This document shows positions 44,509 to 54,453 of a stretch of 64,000 nt of DNA, in pieces. The notes under the pieces are model-generated. The model was not told the origin of the DNA. It saw only the letters and a program-made list of their open reading frames with translations, and did not search any database. The stretch comes from Topomyia yanbarensis (taxonomy: Eukaryota > Arthropoda > Insecta > Diptera > Culicidae). A program made the translations under genes and the position numbers. The stretch lies in contig NC_080672.1 in the NCBI RefSeq assembly GCF_030247195.1, positions 378,300,166 through 378,364,165 of the forward strand, read 5' to 3'. Every line of letters starts with the position of its first letter. Position 1 is the stretch's first letter.

Positions 44509-45477
44509 AATGTGATACTACCGTAAACGGTAAATTTTGATTGGTATCAATTACTAATTATAGTAACAAAGATAATTGGTAGACGAACGGACATGTTATA
44601 TTTTCCTTTATTCTTGCTACATGTATCTTATAATTGTAATTGTTGAACATATTATTTACCTTTTTTTATCACCTACCATGCTGTTCTTCTCAGTGTACGT
44701 ATATCAAGGTGTTGAATGTTGCCACCTGGGCATTAGGAAATGTTAATAGCCGCCGGGCGGTTGAAGTGTGAGCGATGAACGATAAAAAACTTAAAAGATG
44801 TGAACGCTGTCAAATACATTTGTTTACATTATTCATACTGCATTGTTTTGTTTCGTTCCATGCCCAATGAGTTATATATAGGTGTGGCAGAACACACGGT
44901 TTGCCAATGTTGGCCACCAAAAATATGTAAACAATCCAGAAGCAAAACGGGTCGACGTCATAGCGTTCACACGATTCAATGGGAGCCGAACGACCGGTAT
45001 GACGAAAGCAAGTCGATTTATTCTGATATCACTCACACCACTCATGTAAGATTCATCTTACGAATACCAAAGTGCCGTCTTAGCCCTACCTGTATATATG
45101 ACATTGTTCCATGCCGGCGTCCTCAAACAGTTTGTTTTAATAAAATAATCGTAAGTATTTAGGTATTTATTAATATCGTATTTTTATCCTAGTAAAATTG
45201 GTAAAGTGCATTTAGTTAAGAAATATTCATATTTTCTACCAAATTTTTTTTTGTAAAATAGGTTATTGGCTACGTAGCTGATCGTAATGTTTTTTTTAAC
45301 TTGAAATTTTCACACGTTATCGAAATTATTGTTTTTGCGTTACTTTGTACTGTGGTGATATTGGAACTTATTTGGTTTCCTCTGGGTCACAAAAACATTC
45401 TTTAAGCTTTTCAATTGCCACGTTGAAAAAATGACCTTTCTCCAGAATTAACTACACTAAAAAAATTCTATTTTCAG
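44509..45477 (+). promoter_or_regulatory. Upstream region of LSm6, probable 5' UTR intron
   Basis: A good acceptor (TTCTATTTTCAG) ends at 45477, eight bases before the LSm6 ATG. The best upstream donor is GTAAGTATTT at 45151, which would give a 327-nt 5' UTR intron. The promoter would lie before about 45100; no TATA box is evident. The 120-codon frame at 44800-45162 has no family resemblance. Confidence 0.45.
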
Positions 45478-45484
45478 CAACGCA

Positions 45485-45724
45485 ATGTCCCGCAAGGAAG
45501 CCCTCTCGCAGTTCATCAACCAGATTCATGGGCGACCGGTGGTGGTCAAACTGAACAGTGGTGTCGATTACCGTGGCGTGCTGGCTTGTCTCGATGGTTA
45601 TATGAATATTGCCCTGGATCAGACGGAAGAATACGTCAACGGGCAGCTGAAGAACAAGTACGGAGATGCCTTTATTCGTGGCAACAATGTGCTGTACATT
45701 TCTACGCAAAAACGAAGGGTTTAA
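45485..45724 (+). CDS. LSm6: LSm6, U6 snRNA-associated Sm-like protein
   Basis: A single-exon coding frame of 79 residues, the full length of the family. LSm6 is one of seven subunits in the Lsm2-8 ring, which binds the U-rich 3' end of U6 snRNA in the nucleus, and in the Lsm1-7 ring, which promotes decapping of cytoplasmic mRNA. The Sm fold is complete: Sm1 motif in GRPVVVKLNSGVDYRGVLAC and LDGYMNIALD, Sm2 motif in GDAFIRGNNVLYIS. The protein ends TQKRRV. The start codon follows ACGCA eight bases after a splice acceptor. No premature stop or frameshift. AATAAA begins 15 nt after the stop. Confidence 0.98.
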   Translation: MSRKEALSQFINQIHGRPVVVKLNSGVDYRGVLACLDGYMNIALDQTEEYVNGQLKNKYGDAFIRGNNVLYISTQKRRV

Positions 45725-45738
45725 TAGGTAGCTGACTG

Positions 45739-45744
45739 AATAAA
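45739..45744 (+). terminator. Poly-A signal of LSm6
   Basis: AATAAA 15 nt past the TAA. The neighbouring minus-strand gene ends at 45981, so the two genes are convergent with about 256 bp between the stops. Confidence 0.8.
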
Positions 45745-45980
45745 GAAACATACCAGGTTTTGCCATGAAAAGCGTATTTTTATCAATGTTAAATTAGTTT
45801 GAGCGACTCGATATAACTCGAAATATGAGTCTTAGGAGATTGCTTCGATCCGGCCTCCGGTGATTGTCTGGATGACGTTCCTTTCTTATTGTTAGTTAAA
45901 GAAAATGATCTATTCCTATTTACATCTTATCTGATGATACCCTAACGATTTTTTTTCCGAATTACGATTCTTTGGATTCC

Positions 45981-46250
45981 TTAATGGATTCCATCCAGTG
46001 GTGAGTAACTTTTGTACTGGTACAGTTCAGGACCACCGTAACCGTAGAGTAGTTTGCCCTTGCCATTCTCGTCGTAGTACGGATATCGGTATTTGGGTCT
46101 AGAAAGGAGAATTCGAATGCATGAATTTATTTGAATTCAGAAAAGCTATATTTTGTCTACAAACCTTTCAAAATACTGGAAGTTCGGTGCCTTTGGTTGG
46201 AGGGTACATTCTGCGGCTTTCGTTAGTAGTGCAAGGATGAATGCGAGAAC
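45981..46250 (-). CDS. Small secreted Tyr/Gly-rich protein, first exon uncertain
   Basis: Two well-supported coding exons: 46250-46165 and 46098-45981, joined across a 66-nt GT/AG intron; each is too short to stand out alone. The acceptor TTTCAG at 46251 opens with VLAFILALLTKAAEC, a typical hydrophobic core and cut region of a signal peptide. Then comes PNFQYFER, and exon 3 gives PKYRYPYYDENGKGKLLYGY, then GGPELYQYKSYSPLDGIH and stop. The start must lie upstream. The only candidate I found is 46485-46465 (MSETAIK), in the right phase but with a weak donor (GTTGTA). The protein would be about 74 residues. Function unknown; it is strongly Tyr/Gly-rich at the C-terminus. Signal peptide, early intron and NFQYF motif echo the gene at 18749-19215. 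Confidence 0.7.
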
Positions 46251-46924
46251 CTGAAATTTTAATGAAAGAGTAAGAGTACATACTAGAACTTACAAAATAA
46301 AGATAAATGTATTATCTTCCTAATATTTTTCTACAAATTAAAAATGTTTAATGGCAGTGGTAACCTACGGATGTCAGGAACCGATTCTACCTCGGAATAA
46401 AACTGTCCCTTTGTCATAGACGAAATTGAATCCAGGGAGCTAGTAGAATTGTACTATTTACAACCTTTATTGCAGTTTCCGACATTCGATTTGGATAACG
46501 CGAAGCGTGGGCTTTTTTACTAGTGAAAGCTGTATTTCGAAGTGATTGAAGAGTTTATCCCTTGCGTCCCAAGACGCCCACAGATTTTGGTGCTTCCTGC
46601 GTGTTGTAATCATAGTAAGTTCACTTTCACAAACTCCTATGTCATTTGTAAGCAGTGCCGTGATTGTTAGACCCCTCGAGCAAAACTAACATTATTAGCT
46701 TAATGGAGCACGTGTATTTCACCTCTAAATCTCGAAACATGGTGTCATAAGTGGACATCTTTGAAATACATATAAACTAAACGTTTCGCATCGTGTGATT
46801 GATCGGTCGTTCGTGTTTTCGTAGTTCCGTCGCGAATCACGTACAGTATAGTATTGAATATCGCAGTTGAAAGTGGTGTACGAGAGGTCTCAACAAAATG
46901 GCGGAAGTTGGTTATGCAACAATC

Positions 46925-46972
46925 AAATATTGCTTACTGGGCTGAGAATTTTCAGCCCAGTAAGCAATATTT
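46925..46972. repeat. 48-bp hairpin with ~21-bp arms
   Basis: Arms AAATATTGCTTACTGGGCTGA and the inverse are perfect for 21 bp, separated by a loop of about six bases. The left arm is the end of a short frame starting at the well-placed ATG at 46898 (ACAAAATGG) that reads MAEVGYATIKYCLLG then stops at the hairpin. Confidence 0.85.
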
Positions 46973-47429
46973 GCCACATAACCTCACAATCAGTTCCACT
47001 CACTCCACGTTCGTGCTAATCCATGTTGTCGGAAATAGTGCGCTGTACAGTCATCATTGTACGAATATAGCGCACTACTTCAAATGTGATTCTATTGTTC
47101 AGAACATCAGAAAATACGATTGTCGCTGGTTGGATTTTCCAGTTTTCAACTGCAATCAGAATAGTGTCAGTTTGAAACATCATCGCAATCCAGATACAGA
47201 CAGAATCCATCGATGAGTTCGTGAGTCGTTTGTAAGTGTTGGAAGAACTTATTGGTGTTCAAGATAGTTATATCAAACAACTGGTTTAATTATGAGACGT
47301 AATTGCTTACAATGCTCAACATGAACCTGTCGAAAGCTATCGATCTTTCTAGAATGGAAGAAGTTACCGTACGTTATTCAAAAATGCTGTCCATTAGATC
47401 AAGCTCGATGTCAAGATTGTGAGTAAAAT

Positions 47430-47798
47430 ACAGAAAAAATGTAGATAAAAAAATAAGTTTTTCACTCTTAGCAAAAAACAACCAACACACTCTTAATTTG
47501 AAAATAAAACATTTTGATTAGAATACTTCACTATCTAAAAGGAAAACTATTGACTATTATTCCAAATTAATTTACAAGTTTTACTTTCAGCCCAACAGTA
47601 GGCTTGGTTGATTTTTGCTAAGAGTTGAACACTCTTATGGCATATTCGTTTTTGACAGTGCACTACACCGGTGTGGTCGGTACTACACTCATTCAAACTT
47701 GGGTGTAATAAGTCTATCTCTTTCTTTGCACTACACCGGTGTAGCAGTAGCACCAAGAAAGAAACGAAAACGCCATTACCAATATTTTTTCTGTGTAC
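47430..47798. mobile_element. CACAGAAA-type MITE, copy 2, with insertion
   Basis: Same family as 36400-36650 (shared CACTCTTAGCAAAAAACAAC; GTTTTACTTTCA). It is longer because of about 136 bp inserted in the right arm at 47638-47773. Confidence 0.85.
47638..47773. mobile_element. Small inverted-repeat element inside the MITE
   Basis: About 136 bp absent from copy 1 of the host MITE. The ends are roughly inverse (GGCATATTCGTTT and the inverse of AAACGAAAACGCC), and both arms carry the dyad ACTACACCGGTGT (near 47663 and 47732), the second as the full palindrome CTACACCGGTGTAG. Target duplication unclear. Confidence 0.6.
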
Positions 47799-48115
47799 TA
47801 GTACAATAAATCAACTCGCCAGCTGTCTTGAATCCGGATTTTATCAAAGCCAGTTAAAATTAGGAATAGATTTAGTGAACGTTCTATTTGGTTGAAAGGA
47901 ACCAGACAGTCTTTAAAAGGGTCGCGATATATGTAATGTCAAGAAATATAGTGGATTTTTTCTGCAATATCTGTCTGATCGTTCCAAAAAATCAGCTATA
48001 CTTTGTGGAACATTGCTTCCATAGAATCATTTGAGGGAAAGGATTGAAGTTCGAAACACAGTACGACTTGAAATGTAAACACCTGCGACAGTTGACAATA
48101 TACACGGTAAATTGG

Positions 48116-48505
48116 ATATACCTAGAAAATTGGTAGTGGCGTAGTACCCATAAAATTGGTACAAATTACCCGCAAATAGGTTTTAATCGCTATAATATTT
48201 ATCGACTTTTATGTAACATCCGCTGAGATTTGATAACCAATTACCAAATTTTAGGTGGATTCAAGTTACCTACTGCTGAGTATGTGCAGCTTTGTGGAAT
48301 TTAGGTACAATTTACTTAGACATCCAGAAAAGTGCACGAACTTGGAAGTGGGTATATTCACTCTACCTTAATTAGGTAATTACGAATCAATTATGACTAT
48401 CTTATACTTAGAAAAGAATACATAGTATAGAGATTTCCAACTATTAGTTGGTAAATCATACCTTCTGATTGGGTACAGCACTAGTACCAATTCTCTAGGT
48501 ACATT
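48116..48505. mobile_element. MITE with CCTAGAGAATTGGT-type ends
   Basis: Sequence from about 48116 (TATACCTAGAAAATTGGTAG) is the inverse of sequence up to about 48505 (GTACCAATTCTCTAGGTACA), about 30 bp with mismatches. The interior has more GGTAC / GTACC motifs. No coding capacity. It abuts the Harbinger-type MITE at 48513. Confidence 0.65.
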
Positions 48506-49242
48506 CAGTTTAGGGGCCGTACACAAATGACGTAGCTTTTTTCGGCGATTTTTGACCCCTCCCTCCCCCCTCGTAGCATTTGGTCACAAAATTCTAACCT
48601 CCCCCTCGTAAATAACGTAGCATTTACCTACCCCCTCCCCCTAGTCCCATGCAAAGCGACCGGGGATGAAAATAAGTTACACATGTATTTCAATTATTTT
48701 AAATGCATGTCTTTTCAAAATGTTTGACGACTTTTATCAACATTTTCATTATAACAGCAAATTGCGTGCAAAATAAGCGCATTTCATGACAAATATAGTG
48801 TTGATAGTTTTGTTTTGAATTTTATATGTCAAGGGGAGCATGAAGAGAAGTTCTCTCAGTTCACAATCCTGCAGCTGCCAATGATTCTAAAAAGCATACG
48901 TTCATCTAAATTACTAAATTTTGTTTGGTTGAATCCGAAGTGAAAATTTAATTCAGCTTCCAAACTAAGTCTACTAGTTAGCAACATTAGCTAACTAATG
49001 TAGCAAGTTAAATCCGCATACAAAATCTTTTCGTATTTTTACGAACTTGTAATTCCACGAATCGTAATTGCATCAAAAGTAACTTGTTTGAATTTAAATT
49101 TATTTCTCTTGGGAATGCAGTATCATTAAATTGTTGTCTGTAAACAATGGGTTTTAAACTTAATGCTACGTCGCACAACTTTTGACCCTACCCTCCCCCT
49201 CGTCACACTTCTTCACAAATTTAGTATACCCTCCCTACCCCC

Positions 49243-49446
49243 TGTTACGATAGAGAAACGCGAGGTGGTTCTATCGTACAAATAACTACTTTATTATAAT
49301 TTAAAACGTAAGACATAAAAATGATCGTGTGTGGCACCATCGGCTGTCTGTATAAAAGAGACATTCGCACCGCTGCTCATCGCTACTGGTTGGCACGACT
49401 GCTCGTTGATAGCTCTCATTCCTGCTGATAGGGTTGCCCTCCAACA
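49243..49446 (-). repeat. 3' LTR (204 bp)
   Basis: Starts TGTTGGAGGG and ends CGTAACA on the element strand (TG...CA). It carries TATAAAAG on the + strand near 49351. Identical to the 5' LTR apart from three substitutions. Confidence 0.95.
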
Positions 49447-49457
49447 CCTCCCCCTTT
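49447..49457 (-). promoter_or_regulatory. Polypurine tract
   Basis: AAAGGGGGAGG on the element strand, directly before the 3' LTR, the plus-strand DNA primer. It overlaps the stop of the last pol frame. Confidence 0.85.
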
Positions 49458-50289
49458 AGTATAGATGGTAGGGTTCGTAGCGGATCGGAGGTTTCCGGTT
49501 CCGTGGCGGACGATAGCATTGAGTCAACACTGGGATTGGTTGCGGTTGCAGATGTCTTCGACGACGTCTCACGTCCGGTTGGTATAGCTCTTGAAGAAAT
49601 TCTTGCTGCAATTCGTTGTACTCTACATCTTCTGGATATGGTTGTTGAGCTTCCGGTGTTTCCGATGAACCCGACGGTTTGATACCCCAGGTGTTTAAGA
49701 GCAGGTCTAATGGTACTATGGGTTGATTTTCCGCATTCGGAACATCTGTACTTCCATGACGTTTACGTATCTGATTGCTATGGGATCTTATCAGCTGCTG
49801 ACGATCTGGTAGCCACACATTGTACATAACGGCTCCAATCCGTTCCACAACTTCACCTGCTACCCAATTCCAAGTATTACCTTGATGAACCTTGGCATAA
49901 ACGTTGTCCTTGACCTCGAAACTTTTCGCTTTGGCACCGTGTTTACGGTCAAACTGCTGGTCCTGTTTGGAACTGGCATCCTTGTGAAATTTGCTAGGCG
50001 GTTTCATCAGTTCGAGCGAAATACGGATGCGTCGACCTAGCAGAACTTCCGCTGGAGACTTCCCATCCGGAGCGCTGCGAGACGGTGTAGATCGGTAGCA
50101 CTGAAGGAATGTGTCGATGACTTCTTCTAGCTCTTCTCCCCCTGCCTGGATTTTCTTCAGTGCTTGTCCGTTGCTTTGAGGATGGTACGGCGCCGTCTTT
50201 AGGTGCATGATACCATTGGAATCGCAATACTTTTCGAAAACCTCGCTGGATAGTTGTCTGCCATTATCGGTCACCAACACTTCAGGCAT
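49456..50289 (-). pseudogene. Gypsy pol, integrase C-terminal part
   Basis: A 277-residue frame in the same phase as the upstream pol frame and separated from it only by a TAG at 50299-50301. It holds the second integrase Asp (VLVTDNGRQLSS) and the HPQSNGQA block. Where the catalytic Glu should follow (usually NGQAE) it reads NGQALKK, so the DDE triad looks incomplete. The C-terminal part (AKVHQGNTWNWVAGEVVERI, the GPY-like region) is followed by a basic Pro/Gln-rich tail. Integrase would insert the DNA copy; this one is probably inactive. Confidence 0.9.
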
Positions 50290-50298
50290 ACCGAACCT

Positions 50299-52917
50299 CT
50301 AAAAGATGTTCCGAAGTATGGCTAGAGTTTTTTCAGTAGTGATACGCTGTGTAGGTACTACTTCCGGCCACTTAGAAAGAGCGTCGACCAAAATCATGAA
50401 GTAGGTTCCATTCACTGGCCCAGCATAGTCAACGTGTACCCTCTGCCATGGCCTTTCTGGAATTTGCCACGATGAAAGCGATGTTTTCGTGTCTGTTTTG
50501 GCCACCGACGCACACTCGTTGCACGACTTGACCATGTTGGCGATATGGTCATCAATGTTAGGCCAATACACATAATTCCGTGCTAATGATCTGGTTCGAT
50601 CAATGCCCGGATGACCCTTATGAAGCTGATCCAGAACTCGCTGCTGCAGTTTTCTAGGAATAATGATTCTTTCTCCGTACATAAGACACTTGCGTGCCAT
50701 GCTGAGTGACTCCCGTCGAGCAAAAAACTGTTCAATTTCTGGATTTCCAACAATTTTCTTGCTTACTGGCCAACCGTCGATGACGTAATGTTTCACATTC
50801 TGCAAGATTTTGTCTCCTTCGGTCTCTGCGGCAATCATTTTGTACGTGACTGGCAAGAAACTTAAAGACTGGTTGACAATACTACAGATGGACCTTTCGA
50901 GCTCAATTGACGCAATTACAAAATCTTCATCCGGTTTAATATGGAAATTAATCAGGCGAGATAAAATGTCAGCGTGCCCGAAATTATCGGTGGTAATATG
51001 TTCTATCTGAAAATCATAAAGAAGCATTGTCAACGCCCATCGTTGCAGGCGGTTAGCAGTATATGTCGGAATGCCCTGCTTCGAACCAAATATCGATAAA
51101 AGTGGTTTATGGTAAGTTTGCAGAATAAAATGTCGGCCATAGACCATGCGATGAAATTTAGTTACGCCGTACACCAGAGCAAGGGCCTCTTTTTCGATCT
51201 GGCTGTACCCCGTTTCTGCTGGGGTCAAACTTCTGGACGCGTGATAAATTGCCTTTTCCGAACCATCCGGAAAACGGTGAGCTATGCGGGCGCCTATGCC
51301 CACATTGGAAGCGTCTGCTGAAACTACAATGTCCAGTCGGGGATTGTAGTGAGTTAGCAGAAGAGGAGACTGTAGAACGGCTTTGAACCGATCAAACGAA
51401 CGTTGACAATCGTCTGACCATTTGAAACAAGCGCCTTTCCGAAGCAGGTCATCTAGTGGCTGGCGAAGTCTCCGCATCTCCTTTATGTATTTTCCATAGT
51501 AATTTATGGCCCCTAGATACGACCGAAGAGTGGGCACATCATGGGGGGCAGGCATATTCACGACGGCTGCAATTTTCTCCGGATCCGGGCGGATACCTTC
51601 TGCGTCCAACAGTTGTCCCAGATACTTCACTTGGTTCATGAAGAACTGACACTTGCTAATCTTCACGGTGAACCCATACTCATGCAGGCGTTTGCAGACC
51701 TCCTGTAAGTTTTGCATGAGTTCCTGGCGTGTCCGCCCGCCTACAATGATGTCATCCAAATATGGACAGGTGCACTGCAGCCCACTGAGCATTGCGTCCA
51801 TTATTTGCTGGAATGCTCCAGGGGCCGTTCGAATTCCGGGAGAGAGACGGTTAAACTGGAATAACCCCTTGTGGGTGTTGATTACTAGCAGCTTCCGACT
51901 TTCTTCATCGACTTCCACTTGCAAATATGCGTCGGACAGGTCAATGTGTCCGAAGATTGTACAGTTTGCCATGCGGGCAAAAATGTCTTCGGGTAGTGGA
52001 AGTGGATGATTGTTCGGCTCCAATGCGTTATTGAGTCCTATGGAAAAATCGGCACATATCCGAACTGAACGGTCAGGTTTTCGGACAACTACGATGGGCG
52101 CTGCCCACTCGGCAAACGCTACCGGAGTAATGATATTTAGTGCTTGCAAGCGCTGTAACTCATCTTCCACGATAGCTTCCATACTATACGCCACCGGCCG
52201 TTTCTGCCTGAACACGGGGTGTGCATCACGTTTGAGTGAAAGATGCACCTGCGTCTTTTTACATAGGCCCATGTTTTCGCTGAATACTTCAGGGAACCGC
52301 GCTTTCAGCTCAGTCACATTAGCGTCTTCATTATGGTTGACCACCAAGTTGCAGATGGATGACAAGGGAACGTCCCATAGCCCGAACTGATCCATACCAT
52401 CTGCTCCTAAAACATTCAAATTTAGATTTGGTTCACACACGTAACATTTACCCTCTTTGTGGACTCCACCGATGCTGATGGTAGCCGAAAACATTGCTGA
52501 AATGTTTAGTTTGTCTCCAGAGGCTGTTCTAGCGGCACAGTTCGGTGGAAATGTTCGGGGACGTCCCGCTTTCTCCCAGTTTTGATATGAGAGAATGGTG
52601 ATATCGGAGCCGGAATCGAGTTGAAGATCTATCGGTACTCCGTTGATACCGATTGTTGCAAAACGTCGACCTTGCTGTACGCTTCCAACAGTCACACTCT
52701 TGCTCGAGCGTTGATTCTTCTGCGGGAACTTCTGATTGGGCCGACCCTTTGCTGAGAAACAGGAACAATAACCTTCACGGTGGCCCACTTTGTAACAATC
52801 CCTGCACTTATGCTCCTTGTATGTGCAATCACTTAAATAATGCATACCACCACACGCCCAGCACGGTGATTTTGGTGAACTATTCCCCCGCATTCGAGGA
52901 TAATGAAGTGGATGCAA
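50299..52917 (-). pseudogene. Gypsy pol: protease, RT, RNase H, integrase start
   Basis: An 872-codon open frame; first ATG at 52893. Order: two zinc knuckles (residues 19-51: CWACGGMHYLSDC, CRDCYKVGHREGYC), aspartic protease DSGSD (101-105), RT with FGHIDLSDAY and catalytic YLDD (386-389), RNase H (VVSADASNVGIGARI), and the integrase HHCC finger (HKGHPG...CNECA) with the first Asp in VHVDYAGP. Oddities: the RNase H block usually written TDHKPL reads TYHKPL, losing an acidic residue; the frame ends at an in-frame TAG within integrase. It overlaps gag by 38 nt in the +1 frame, so gag-pol would need a +1 shift or internal start. Confidence 0.93.
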
Positions 52918-53611
52918 CTGCGTTGTTGCCGATCAAAATTGTGTCCTTTTTGAGATTGATCATGTCATTCGTTTCGGTGATCTTCGATAGAAGGCGCATG
53001 CGGATGTCCGAATCCTTCGCTGATTTGAGCCCACACACGAAGATCAGGCACTTAAATTGCTCCTCTCTGAGTTCCTGTAACTTGAAGTCCACACAAGCAC
53101 GATTCACTTTACATGAATAGCTGATTAAATCCTCGGATTCGTCCTTCGTTGTCTGTAGACATTGATAACGACGATGAAATATCGACACTGGTGTGCCGAA
53201 AATAGATTTCAGCTTCGAAACGGTTTCCTCGAAATTATGATCTTTGGAAAATTTTGGAAGGATGAATGACGTATATCTGTCATGTGCAGCCGGGCTCAAC
53301 TTTCGCAAAAGCAAACGGACTTTAGCGGCGTCGTCGAGGCACGATGCGTCTTTCTCGAACATATCTGCATATCGTGCAAACCAAGCGTCGAACGAGCATC
53401 CTTTGTCCGCATCATAGGCAAACTCCGTGATATTTGTCGCCAGGGAATCTAAAACCAACTCCTTTCTCGATGAGCCTTGAACGGAAGTCTGAATAGAGTT
53501 CATTTGCTCCGTTAGCTGTGACATCAACTTGTGCTGATTGCTTAGAATTTGGATGATGGTGTCCTTGAATGGCTGCTCACCGGAGCCTGCTTGCATCTGG
53601 TTGGTCGCCAT
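52880..53611 (-). CDS. Gypsy gag polyprotein
   Basis: A 243-residue frame from the ATG at 53611 (MATNQMQAGS) to 52880. It is the capsid region: SFDAWFARYADMFEKDASCL, then KVRLLLRKLSPAAHDRY and LKSIFGTPVSIFHRRYQCLQ, the usual Ty3/Gypsy retrotransposon gag pattern. The zinc knuckles normally at the end of gag are in the overlapping pol frame instead. Gag packages element RNA in a cytoplasmic particle. No internal stop. Confidence 0.88.
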   Translation of the reverse strand: MATNQMQAGSGEQPFKDTIIQILSNQHKLMSQLTEQMNSIQTSVQGSSRKELVLDSLATNITEFAYDADKGCSFDAWFARYADMFEKDASCLDDAAKVRLLLRKLSPAAHDRYTSFILPKFSKDHNFEETVSKLKSIFGTPVSIFHRRYQCLQTTKDESEDLISYSCKVNRACVDFKLQELREEQFKCLIFVCGLKSAKDSDIRMRLLSKITETNDMINLKKDTILIGNNAVASTSLSSNAGE

Positions 53612-53694
53612 TGCTGCGAATTTTGAACCACGCGCGAAACGATTATGACGATTTTATCGTTTTTCCGCCGAAAAAAAAACCGAACCGACAATTT

Positions 53695-53711
53695 CCGTAT
53701 TCTCGTCGCCA
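53695..53711 (-). promoter_or_regulatory. Primer binding site
   Basis: TGGCGACGAGAATACGG on the element strand, three bases inside the 5' LTR. The TGG start fits the complement of a tRNA CCA end (…GTCGCCA). The exact tRNA was not determined. Confidence 0.7.
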
Positions 53712-53714
53712 CTT

Positions 53715-54453
53715 TGTTATGATAGAGAAACGCGAGGTGGTTCTATCGTACAAATAACTACTTTATTATAATTTAAAACGTAAGACATAAAAATGATCGT
53801 GTGTGGCACCATCGGCTGTCTGTATAAAAGAGACATTCGCACCGCTGCTCATCGCTACTATAGACACTCATAGTAATAGACCAGCGAAGGTACTTTTATC
53901 GCGCCAAACGAACTGTCAAAATCCGGAGCCAAACGAGCATGACGTCATTCAATGCAAACAAGCAGAACAAGTATTGCGATTTTATTTAAAAAAAATATAT
54001 TTTGTTATTCACAGTAGGCTTCATTTTTCGTGTTCGTATTAGTATTTCACAATGTTATTTAGAAAGATATTTATTTTGTTCAATATAACTACACAAAAAG
54101 TATTTTACTTATGCTCTTTTTCATCAAATTTGTGTTTCTGAAGAAATTGGATTTTTTTCTTTCTTTTCTCAATTTCTTGTTGCTCAGTATCAAACATATA
54201 ACTTCTCTTTTGATTCATATATTGAGCCACTTGAAAAATTATTTTCATAAAAACAGATGATCGAATACAGTCGAGCACGTTCGAGCTTGCACATTTTTGG
54301 GTGATGCCAGTTTAACATGCTTGTTTTTCTAGTTGCCAGTTTTGCGGTTTTTACATCCGCGAGTCTATTACTATGAGTGTTTATAATCGCTACTGGTTGG
54401 CACGACTGCCCGTTGACAGCTCTCATTCCTGCTGATAGGGTTGCCCTCCAACA
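53715..54453 (-). repeat. 5' LTR, interrupted by a MITE
   Basis: LTR sequence at 53715-53858 and 54386-54453 with 8 bp duplicated. Removing the 527-bp insert and one duplicate copy leaves exactly 204 bp, the length of the 3' LTR. The LTR should carry the promoter; the insert interrupts it. Confidence 0.95.
53859..54385. mobile_element. 527-bp MITE in the 5' LTR, 8-bp duplication
   Basis: Ends TATAGACACTCATAGTAATA and inverse of TATTACTATGAGTGTTTATA (23 bp, one difference), flanked by exact ATCGCTAC at 53851-53858 and 54386-54393. The intact 3' LTR has ATCGCTAC only once, which proves the duplication. Eight bases fits hAT (or P-type). No coding capacity; small frames at 53803-54042 and 54190-54426 lie across it. 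Confidence 0.95.

Larger units (their letters stand above)
49243..54453 (-). mobile_element. Gypsy LTR retrotransposon, Mag-like, defective
   Basis: Reads on the minus strand: 5' LTR at 54453-53715, primer site, gag, pol, purine tract, 3' LTR at 49446-49243. Domain order protease, RT, RNase H, integrase defines Gypsy; two CCHC knuckles and RNase H wording such as HKPLLSIFGSKQGIP resemble the Mag lineage. There is no env frame. A run of C on both sides allows a 5-bp duplication CCCCC, not diagnostic because the site is C-rich. The LTRs differ at only 3 of 204 positions, so insertion was recent; even so, the coding region has several lesions. Confidence 0.95.

Noticed and set aside
45452..45766. 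104-codon frame antisense to LSm6
   Set aside because: Shadow of the conserved LSm6 coding sequence.
50299..50301. TAG in integrase as programmed readthrough
   Set aside because: It lies inside a conserved domain, not between genes, and other catalytic positions are also lost; a plain nonsense mutation is simpler.
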